Assembly: GCA_015485235.1 (NCBI GenBank)
Contig: WFTX01000080.1
Coordinates: 1 to 5,873 of the forward strand
Length of the DNA: 5,873 nucleotides
Direction: 5' to 3'
DNA from: Nitrospirota bacterium
GTDB taxonomy: Bacteria > Nitrospirota > Thermodesulfovibrionia > Thermodesulfovibrionales > JdFR-85
In this document: positions 1-4,297 of the stretch, in pieces
Numbering within the stretch: the stretch's first letter is position 1
How the letters are laid out: each line of letters opens with the position of its first letter
Notes under the pieces: model-generated
Database searches by the model: none
Seen by the model: only the letters and a program-made list of their open reading frames with translations
What the model was told of the DNA's origin: nothing
Made by a program: the position numbers and the translations under genes

Positions 1-19
1 CGATTCATTGCAGTAATAG

Positions 20-168
20 CTGGCGAAGGCGTCTCATAACCCCATTTAATGCAATGATGATTAAATTACAAAAAAGGATGATTATCAACCTGATGGGTGA
101 TAGACTGGCAGTTGGTGTATGGATAAAGCGGTATTGCTAAAATGGGGATTACTCCCCGCCTTCACCAG
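20..168. repeat. 149-bp imperfect inverted repeat, possible MITE or insertion-sequence remnant
   Basis: The two ends are near-perfect reverse complements: CTGGCGAAGGCG at 20-31 pairs with CGCCTTCACCAG at 157-168 (11 of 12). Further in, CCCCATTT (40-47) pairs with AAATGGGG (140-147) and GCAAT (51-55) with ATTGC (133-137). The single C/A mismatch (24/164) becomes a G-U wobble if the minus strand is transcribed. The right arm can instead form its own hairpin GGGGA-TTAC-TCCCC (144-157). I see no target-site duplication and no transposase. From memory only, the left arm read on the minus strand (ATGAGACGCC) resembles ends of ISAs1-type elements; I could not check this. It could equally be a long structured RNA. 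Confidence 0.5.
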
Positions 169-178
169 CCCCATAGTC

Positions 179-194
179 TGATATTCAGATATCA
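179..194. repeat. Small perfect hairpin between the foldback and the structured region
   Basis: TGATAT (179-184) and ATATCA (189-194) are perfect reverse complements around a four-base loop. The site lies 10 bases after the foldback and 6 bases before the structured region. No T-run follows on either strand, so it does not look like a terminator. It could be a subterminal hairpin of a mobile element or an operator-like dyad. Confidence 0.4.
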
Positions 195-200
195 TTAGTA

Positions 201-348
201 GTAGAATCGCTCAATTTGGGTTCAGGATAAGCAGTAGCGGAGGACTTAACCCGGGGTGGTATCCTGACTCAGGGAATGTCACCTTACGCAAGGGTATCGC
301 TGGAGAGGCTTTCGGGCACAACTCCCCGCTACTTTCGAGCGATTTTAT
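201..348. ncRNA. Putative structured RNA with closing stem and pseudoknot, family not established
   Basis: AATCGCTC (205-212) pairs perfectly with GAGCGATT (337-344) and extends to about 201/348 with wobbles, closing a domain of ~148 nt. Inside it AGTAGCGG (233-240) pairs perfectly with CCGCTACT (326-333). TCAGGATA (222-229) pairs perfectly with TATCCTGA (260-267), and this stem crosses the previous one, so the fold contains a pseudoknot. Smaller hairpins are CCTT/AAGG (282-285/290-293) and GGAG/CTCC (302-305/322-325), the latter enclosing GCT-TTCG-GGC (308-317). Alternative pairings exist: GGGTT/AACCC (218-222/248-252) and TGAC/GTCA (265-268/278-281). Strand is undecided: wobbles in the closing stem and the UUCG loop favour plus. 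Size, pseudoknot and mobile-element-like surroundings recall the HEARO/omega RNA of IscB elements if read on the minus strand, but no iscB is visible. A plus-strand leader of the downstream operon is the main alternative. Confidence 0.45.
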
Positions 349-376
349 GCAACTGTAAGATTTATATTGTTGGTTG

Positions 377-404
377 ACCAATAACCAATACACCAATAAC
401 CAAT
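377..404 (+). repeat. Perfect 13-bp direct repeat abutting the first start codon
   Basis: ACCAATAACCAAT occurs at 377-389 and again at 392-404, separated by AC; the second copy supplies the A and T of the ATG at 403. Just upstream, TTGGT (370-374) pairs with ACCAA (377-381), so the block can also form small hairpins. A near-identical unit in inverted orientation (ATTGGTTATTGG, 2964-2975) lies after the operon. This is short-sequence-repeat DNA that now occupies the place where a ribosome binding site would normally be. Confidence 0.75.
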
Positions 405-855
405 GTATAAAGACACCATAGAAGGAAGCCTTCATATTGTCGGCGGTGACTTCAGCAGGGCCGGAGAGGCATCGACCGAACTGAAGAGGATCCTCCATGA
501 GAAGGGAATAGATGATGCCCTTGTCAGAAGGGCGGCGATTGCCACATTCGAGGCGGAGATGAACATTATCATCTATGCAACGGCGGGTATCCTCCGGTAC
601 ACTATCACTCCAGAAGAGATCAGGGTGATAGCCGAGGACATGGGCCCCGGGATCGAGGATATAGAGCTTGCCATGCAGGAGGGATACTCCACCGCTCCAG
701 ACTGGGTAAGGGAGATGGGGTGGGGTGCAGGGATGGGGCTTCCGAACATGAAGAAGAATTCCGATATCTTCAGGATAGACTCTACTGTTGGTGAGGGGAC
801 CACGGTAGAGATGATAATCAGGATAAAAGGAAAGGAGCAGAGTCGTGAAGATTGA
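403..855 (+). CDS. RsbW/SpoIIAB-like anti-sigma-type GHKL ATPase
   Basis: A 150-residue cytosolic protein made of one GHKL (HATPase_c) fold and little else. The N-box is visible as E50-A-E-M-N54, the G1 box as D79-M-G-P-G83, and the G2 glycine loop as G108-A-G-M-G112. The family includes SpoIIAB/RsbW serine kinases that bind sigma factors and phosphorylate an antagonist; no sigma factor or STAS antagonist is in the window, so that role is not shown. In related anaerobe operons such proteins start with a similar GGDF..AGEAS stretch, seen here at residues 14-24, which supports the N-terminus. ATG 403 is the only canonical start before the conserved region and the frame has a stop at 397, yet no Shine-Dalgarno precedes it. 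The end overlaps the next gene by 11 bases, so it heads a tightly coupled operon. Kinase activity is inferred; simple ATP-dependent binding is possible. Confidence 0.88.
   Translation: MYKDTIEGSLHIVGGDFSRAGEASTELKRILHEKGIDDALVRRAAIATFEAEMNIIIYATAGILRYTITPEEIRVIAEDMGPGIEDIELAMQEGYSTAPDWVREMGWGAGMGLPNMKKNSDIFRIDSTVGEGTTVEMIIRIKGKEQSRED
832..837 (+). promoter_or_regulatory. Shine-Dalgarno supporting the GTG start at 845
   Basis: AAGGAG lies seven bases before GTG 845, inside the end of the preceding gene. Spacing and strength are near ideal and decide the non-ATG start of the DRTGG gene. Confidence 0.75.
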
Positions 856-1180
856 AGAGATCCGGAGATCCCTGGGGCTTGAAGAGATAACCCGGCTGGG
901 TGATGATGAGCGGGAGGTCTCCGGAGGTTATGCAAGTGACCTCCTGAGCGATGTGATGGCCAACGCCGGAGAGGGAGACCTCTGGATTACCCTTCAAACC
1001 CATCTGAACATCGTTGCCGTTGCTTCAATGAAGAAGGTGGCCGGCGTGGTGATAGTGAACGGACGGAGGCCTGATGAAGAAACGGTCCTGAAGGCGGAGG
1101 CCGAAGGGATACCTCTGTTTCTTACTGGCATGACGGCCTATGAGACTGCCGGAAGGCTCTACCAGTTGCTGAATGCTTGA
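845..1180 (+). CDS. DRTGG-domain protein (HPr-kinase-N-like regulatory domain)
   Basis: A 111-residue protein that fits a lone DRTGG domain, the small alpha/beta domain found beside CBS pairs and at the front of some phosphotransacetylase and HPr-kinase-like proteins. Visible family features are the GGYASDLLSDVMA segment (27-39), a beta strand around 47-60, the hydrophobic strand VAGVVIVNG (65-73), and the end segment EGIPLFLTGMTAYETAGRLY (87-106). The name-giving DRTGG residues are not obvious and no Walker A loop is present, so it is not an HPr kinase, though such proteins are often labelled that way. A ligand-sensing or scaffold role is inference. It begins with GTG inside the previous gene and its last 8 bases overlap the next gene, so translation of the three is probably coupled. 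Confidence 0.82.
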   Translation: MKIEEIRRSLGLEEITRLGDDEREVSGGYASDLLSDVMANAGEGDLWITLQTHLNIVAVASMKKVAGVVIVNGRRPDEETVLKAEAEGIPLFLTGMTAYETAGRLYQLLNA

Positions 1181-1913
1181 CCGGTTCAGGGCAGATCTCC
1201 ATATTCATACCTGTCTATCTCCCTGTGCATCCCTGGACATGACCCCTGCACGGATCATTGAGAGGGCCGAAGAGGCGGGGCTGGATATAATAGCCATCAC
1301 AGACCATAACTCCGCTGAAAATACCGGTCCGGCGGTAAGGCTTGCCAGGGAGAGGGGGATACTGGTTATCCCCGGGATGGAAGTGACCACTTCAGAGGAG
1401 GTTCACATACTTGCGCTCTTTCCCTCAGAGGAGCCTCTTCATGAATTGCAGGCCATGGTATATCACGGACTGCCCGAGAGGGAGGGCGGGGTTCCGGAAT
1501 TTGAACAGGTGATCGTGAACGAGTTTGAAGAAGTGGAAGGATTCAACAGGAAGAACCTGATAGCTGCGACCACCCTCACCCTTGATGATGCAGTGAGGGA
1601 GATAGGGAGGCTTGGAGGTCTTGCAATCGCCTCTCATATGGACAGGGAGGTCTTCGGGATCATCTCCCAGATGGGTTTCATACCGGAAGGTACTGCCTTT
1701 GATGCCCTTGAACTCTCCCCCTCTTCAGACCTTCAAAGGGCAAGGAGTATTTTCAGTGAATACACTCAATTCCCCTGGGTCAGGTCATCCGATGCCCATC
1801 ATCTGACTGATATCGGGAGGCGGTGGACGGACTTTTATATCCAGGAGCCTTCCTTCGAGGAGATCAGGATGGCCCTCAGGGGTGAAGGAGAAAGAGAACT
1901 CAGGATTATGTGA
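1173..1913 (+). CDS. PHP-domain metal-dependent phosphoesterase
   Basis: A 246-residue cytosolic protein with the full set of PHP metal-binding motifs: H10-I-H12 in DLHIHT, D44-H45 in ITDHN, E70 in GMEVTT, H78, H155 in ASHMD, and D207-A-H209 in SSDAHH. The family (TrpH/RNase AM-like proteins, polymerase PHP domains, histidinol phosphatase) hydrolyses phosphoesters using a cluster of two or three metals such as Mn, Fe or Zn. Nothing in the sequence fixes the substrate; a nucleotide, an oligonucleotide 5' end or a phosphoprotein are all possible. A charged insert (about 85-128) precedes the third metal motif. ATG 1173 overlaps the end of the DRTGG gene by 8 bases. All ligands are intact, so activity is likely. 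In this operon it may remove a phosphorylated signal made or sensed by its partners, which is inference. Confidence 0.9.
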   Translation: MLDRFRADLHIHTCLSPCASLDMTPARIIERAEEAGLDIIAITDHNSAENTGPAVRLARERGILVIPGMEVTTSEEVHILALFPSEEPLHELQAMVYHGLPEREGGVPEFEQVIVNEFEEVEGFNRKNLIAATTLTLDDAVREIGRLGGLAIASHMDREVFGIISQMGFIPEGTAFDALELSPSSDLQRARSIFSEYTQFPWVRSSDAHHLTDIGRRWTDFYIQEPSFEEIRMALRGEGERELRIM

Positions 1914-1928
1914 ACTGTAAAGTAAACT

Positions 1929-2483
1929 ATGGACGACATTTCATTGCATATACTCGATATAGCCCAGAACTCCCTTCAGGCTGGGGCCAGAAACCTGGAG
2001 ATAAGTATAGAAGAGGATGAGGAGAGGGACGAACTGTTTATTACTGTAAAGGACGATGGCAGAGGCATGACTGAAGAGGAGATAGCAATGGTCCTTGACC
2101 CGTTCTATACAACGAAGGACAAGAAGACCGGTCTCGGGATTCCTCTGCTGGCCCAGTCTGCCCGGGAGGCCGATGGTGATGTCTCGGTTGAGTCAATGCC
2201 GGGGAAGGGGACAGTCATAAGGGCAAGGTTCAGGCTCAGCCATATTGACAGAAAGCCCCTTGGTGACATGGCATCAACAATCAGGGTGATAATAGCCTGT
2301 GCCCCAACGGTTGATCTCCTCTTCAGGTATACTTGTGGCGGGAGAGAGTACCGCCTTGATACGGCCATTCTCAGGGATGCCCTGGGAGAGGTTCCCCTTG
2401 ATTATCCGGAGGTGCTGAGGATGATAATGGATGAGGTTTCTGAGGGGCTGAAGGAATTGAGGAAGGACTGCAGTGAAGGTTGA
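1929..2483 (+). CDS. Orphan GHKL ATPase (histidine-kinase-type catalytic domain without phosphotransfer domain)
   Basis: A 184-residue protein whose first ~103 residues are a histidine-kinase-type ATP-binding domain. The N-box is DIAQNSLQAGA (10-20, N14), the G1 box D42-D-G-R-G-M, the F-box FYTTK (59-63), and the G2 loop T67-G-L-G-I. No dimerisation/H-box helix, sensor, signal peptide or membrane segment is present. The remaining ~80 residues (113-184) form a separate conserved-looking tail with a cysteine (C124) after a hydrophobic strand and an acidic helix near the end; I do not recognise it as a named domain. It is unlike the first ATPase of the operon, so the two are not recent duplicates. 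ATG 1929 follows the PHP gene by 15 bases and lacks a good Shine-Dalgarno. It may act as a kinase for the downstream receiver or as an ATP-dependent adaptor; neither is shown. Confidence 0.87.
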   Translation: MDDISLHILDIAQNSLQAGARNLEISIEEDEERDELFITVKDDGRGMTEEEIAMVLDPFYTTKDKKTGLGIPLLAQSAREADGDVSVESMPGKGTVIRARFRLSHIDRKPLGDMASTIRVIIACAPTVDLLFRYTCGGREYRLDTAILRDALGEVPLDYPEVLRMIMDEVSEGLKELRKDCSEG

Positions 2484-2540
2484 TATAAAAGGTTTTCATG
2501 GGGCAAAATAGAAGACGCCTTTTTAAGACGGGAGGTAATT

Positions 2541-2915
2541 ATGGAAAAGGGCCGGGTCCTTGTAATTGATGATGAAGCGATCGTAAGGGTGAGCTGCCAG
2601 CGTGTGCTTGAACCTGCCGGGTACGAAGTGGTTTTAACCTCACGGGGAGACGAAGCGATAGAACTCCTTGAGAAGGAGAGGTTTGATCTTGTCCTGACCG
2701 ATCTCAAGATGCCGGATATGGACGGCCTTGAGGTGCTGAAGGTGATAAAGGAACGATGGCCCGATATCCAGGTTGTGATAATAACCGGTTACGGGACGAT
2801 CAGCACTGCGGTGCAGGCGATCAAAAAGGGCGCCTATGAGTATATTGAAAAGCCCTTCACCCCTGAAGATATCCTGGATGTTGTGACAAAGGCCCTAAGT
2901 GAGGCAGAGGAGTAG
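2541..2915 (+). CDS. Receiver-only response regulator, NtrC-like REC domain
   Basis: A single 124-residue CheY-type receiver. The acidic pocket is D10-D11, the phospho-acceptor is D54 in LVLTDLKMPDMDG, the switch residue is T82 in IITGYGT, and the conserved lysine is K104 in EKPF. The YGTISTAVQAIKKGAYEYIEKPF pattern (84-106, key residues G85, A90, G97, K104) is that of NtrC/AtoC-class receivers. The protein ends right after the last helix, so it has no output domain and must act by protein contact or as a phosphate relay. A strong Shine-Dalgarno (GGAGGT, 2531-2536) precedes ATG 2541, which lies 57 bases after the orphan ATPase; that ATPase is the obvious candidate partner, but it lacks a phospho-histidine domain. 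It is the last gene of the operon. Confidence 0.92.
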   Translation: MEKGRVLVIDDEAIVRVSCQRVLEPAGYEVVLTSRGDEAIELLEKERFDLVLTDLKMPDMDGLEVLKVIKERWPDIQVVIITGYGTISTAVQAIKKGAYEYIEKPFTPEDILDVVTKALSEAEE

Positions 2916-2939
2916 GGGACACCTCTTCATGCTTCTTGT

Positions 2940-3022
2940 CGTTGGTCATTAAGTCATTGGTATATTGGTTATTGGGTTATTCAGCCTTATGGCTGTCATT
3001 AGTCATCTGTCATTGCCCAATG
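2940..3022. repeat. Degenerate heptad-type repeats (GTCATTN / GTTATTG)
   Basis: Variants of a seven-base word recur: GGTCATT, AGTCATT, GGTTATT, GGGTTATT, TGTCATT, AGTCATC, TGTCATT. The block resembles short tandemly repeated repetitive sequences known from cyanobacteria and other bacteria. ATTGGTTATTGG (2964-2975) matches, inverted, 12 of 13 bases of the repeat unit before the operon. A small hairpin CAGCC-TTAT-GGCTG (2982-2995) lies inside; no T-run follows it. The 337-base gap between the response regulator and the sugar kinase holds this block, further repeats, a terminator and a promoter, and no credible gene. Confidence 0.6.
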
Positions 3023-3038
3023 CTCATTTTCATCTTCT

Positions 3039-3097
3039 TTCACCGATTCACCGATAAAGCATTTCACCAGTTTTTTTACTTTTCTCGCATTTCTCGC
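3039..3097. repeat. Short tandem repeats, 8-bp and 9-bp periods
   Basis: TTCACCGA occurs twice head to tail (3039-3046, 3047-3054), and TTTCTCGC occurs at 3081-3088 and 3090-3097, a nine-base period. The surrounding strand is strongly pyrimidine-rich. This is low-complexity intergenic DNA, not coding sequence. Confidence 0.65.
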
Positions 3098-3146
3098 CTT
3101 CCACGTTTTTCGCCTCAACCTGCCTTTATTCCCTCAGTCTTTACCT

Positions 3147-3188
3147 GTCTCTCATCACGATTTCTGTCGCGGAGAGACCTGTTTTTTT
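3147..3188 (+). terminator. Likely intrinsic terminator after the signalling operon
   Basis: GTCTCTC (3147-3153) and GAGAGAC (3172-3178) form a perfect 7-bp stem; the 18-base loop can add a small inner stem CGA/TCG (3158-3160/3167-3169). After three bases comes a run of seven T (3182-3188). Orientation fits termination of transcripts entering from the signalling operon, although it lies 230 bases after its last stop codon. The long loop makes it weaker than a classic terminator. Confidence 0.5.
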
Positions 3189-3216
3189 GAAGCATATCCC
3201 ACCGGTATGATAAAAT
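3187..3216 (+). promoter_or_regulatory. Candidate sigma-70-type promoter for the ROK kinase gene
   Basis: TTGAAG (3187-3192) as -35 and TAAAAT (3211-3216) as -10 are separated by 18 bases, which would give a leader of about 30 bases before ATG 3253. The -35 box begins in the last two bases of the terminator T-run, so one transcription unit seems to end where the next begins. Confidence 0.4.
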
Positions 3217-3252
3217 AAATATTCACCATTTCCAATAATCTGAAAAAGAAAC

Positions 3253-4176
3253 ATGAAATACGCAATAGGAATCGATATTGGAGGGACGAATATCCGGGCC
3301 GCCCTTGTGGATGAGGAGCTCAGGGTCGTCCGTAAGGAAAAGCGGTCTTCGATGGACGGTCTGAGGGAGAATCTGATTGAGATGACCGATTCTCTTTACG
3401 GCCCTGAAGTTGTTGGAGTCGGTGTTGCCGTTGCCGGTCTGGTTGACAGGGAAGAGAGAGTTGTGAAGAAGTCACCCAACCTTGAGCAGGTGGAGGGGCT
3501 CGACTTCGGGGGGCTTCCCGGAAGGGCCTTTTCCCTTCCTGTATTTATTGAAAACGATGCAAACGCCCATGCCCTTGGTGAGAGCAAGGCCGGGGCCGGA
3601 AGGGATTTCCGGGATTTCATCCTCCTTACCCTCGGGACCGGGATAGGAGGCGGAGTCGTATACAGGGGAAGGCTCCTTGATGTTGCCGCCGAGCTTGGTC
3701 ATATCACAGTGGAGACGGGAGGGGTGAGTTGTCCCTGTGGAAATTCCGGCTGCCTGGAGTCATATGCCTCCGGAAGGGCGGTAGTGAATGCCGTCGTCTC
3801 CGAGATAGAGGCAGGCAGGGAAACCATGCTGAGTGAATGCTGTGACGGCAATCTCTACAGGATCACACCCCTTCATATCTTCGAGTATGCCCTTGAGGGT
3901 GACAATCTTGCAAGGGAGGTTCTCAAGAATGCCGGCAGGTACCTGGGAGTCGGGATAGCTTCACTTGTGAACATTTTCAGTCCCCGGGCCGTCCTGATAG
4001 GCGGAGGGCTTGCGAATGCCTGGGACATACTTGTGGAGGAGGCTAAGCGTGAGGCAAGGCGGAGGGCCTTTGATGAACTGATAGAAAAGGTGGAGATTAT
4101 CCCTGCTGAACTGAGTGATGATGCAGGTGTTGTGGGTGCAGCGTCGCTTGTGTTTGACGGGCTCATGAAGCAGTAG
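3253..4176 (+). CDS. ROK-family sugar kinase, probably glucokinase
   Basis: A 307-residue cytosolic kinase of normal length for the family. The N-terminal phosphate-1 loop is D8-I-G-G-T-N-I-R, the sugar-binding and catalytic segment is E100-N-D102-A-N-A (D102 the expected base), and the second phosphate loop is L127-G-T-G-I-G-G-G. E147-L-G-H150 is the usual sugar/metal motif, and C160-P-C162-G-N-S-G-C167-L-E completes the ROK zinc site with H150. The adenosine motif is around G250-G-G-L and G292-V-V-G-A-A. These features fit ATP-dependent phosphorylation of glucose to glucose-6-phosphate; N-acetylmannosamine or fructose kinases share the fold, so the sugar is inferred. There is no DNA-binding domain at the N-terminus, which argues against a ROK repressor. 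The start is preceded only by the A-rich GAAAAAGAAAC, a weak ribosome site. The gene is flanked by a candidate promoter and a strong hairpin, suggesting a single-gene unit. Confidence 0.92.
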   Translation: MKYAIGIDIGGTNIRAALVDEELRVVRKEKRSSMDGLRENLIEMTDSLYGPEVVGVGVAVAGLVDREERVVKKSPNLEQVEGLDFGGLPGRAFSLPVFIENDANAHALGESKAGAGRDFRDFILLTLGTGIGGGVVYRGRLLDVAAELGHITVETGGVSCPCGNSGCLESYASGRAVVNAVVSEIEAGRETMLSECCDGNLYRITPLHIFEYALEGDNLAREVLKNAGRYLGVGIASLVNIFSPRAVLIGGGLANAWDILVEEAKREARRRAFDELIEKVEIIPAELSDDAGVVGAASLVFDGLMKQ

Positions 4177-4182
4177 TTTAAT

Positions 4183-4216
4183 GAAGAACCCTGCGGGAAG
4201 ACCGCAGGGTATCTTC
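4183..4216 (+). terminator. Strong hairpin after the ROK kinase, likely terminator
   Basis: ACCCTGCGG (4188-4196) and CCGCAGGGT (4202-4210) form a perfect 9-bp GC-rich stem around the loop GAAGA. GAAGA (4183-4187) and TCTTC (4212-4216) extend it past one bulged A (4211). It begins seven bases after the stop codon. There is no long T-run, only TCTTC and a later GTTTATTTC, so it may also serve as a 3'-end stabiliser. Confidence 0.6.
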
Positions 4217-4234
4217 GATATGTAAGGAAGGTTT

Positions 4235-4274
4235 ATTTCATTACATTCGCTCGCTATGCATATTCAAATGAAAT
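4235..4274. repeat. 8-bp dyad in the lepA leader
   Basis: ATTTCATT (4235-4242) and AATGAAAT (4267-4274) are perfect reverse complements 24 bases apart, ending three bases before the AAGGAG ribosome site at 4278. It could be an operator or a leader hairpin; I see no clear promoter boxes in this 81-base stretch. Confidence 0.3.
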
Positions 4275-4277
4275 CAT

Positions 4278-4283
4278 AAGGAG
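4278..4283 (+). promoter_or_regulatory. Shine-Dalgarno of lepA with unusually long spacing
   Basis: AAGGAG ends 14 bases before ATG 4298, more than the usual 5-10. Upstream in frame there is no ATG, GTG or TTG before the stop at 4277. ACG codons at 4289 would be spaced better but are non-standard. The protein start fits the LepA family at ATG 4298. Confidence 0.45.
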
Positions 4284-4297
4284 AAACCACGACAGGA

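Noticed and set aside
1..39. Possible C-terminal end of a gene entering the window (12 codons then TAA)
   Set aside because: Too short to judge, and its last codons are the arm of the inverted repeat.
86..105. Hammerhead-ribozyme-like CTGATG in a small hairpin
   Set aside because: The core CUGANGA and the partner GAAA are absent.
3..140. Plus frame open for 45 codons, basic, possibly a transposase tail
   Set aside because: No recognisable motif; it lies almost wholly inside the foldback, which explains the conservation-like look.
20..168. Integron attC site
   Set aside because: The foldback is about the right size but lacks GTTRRRY/RYYYAAC core sites at its ends and no integrase or cassette is visible.
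242..252. Minus-strand GGGTTAAGTCC, identical to a stretch of 16S rRNA
   Set aside because: The match ends after about 11 bases and nothing around it follows the 16S order, so it is not an rRNA fragment.
374..411. TTGACC (374-379) with TATAAA (406-411) as a promoter for the operon
   Set aside because: The spacer is 26 bases and the -10 would lie inside the coding sequence.
211..498. Minus-strand open frame of 95 codons
   Set aside because: It runs through the paired helices of the structured region and into the opposite strand of the first operon gene; composition is not protein-like.
2487..2524. AAAAGG / CCTTTTT pairing between the orphan ATPase and the receiver gene as a terminator
   Set aside because: Only six mostly A-T pairs across a 25-base loop; too weak, and it would cut the last gene from the operon.
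2936..3190. Open frame of 84 codons, TTG start, rich in F, L and S
   Set aside because: It is made of pyrimidine-rich tandem repeats, spans the terminator T-run, has no ribosome site and resembles no protein I know.
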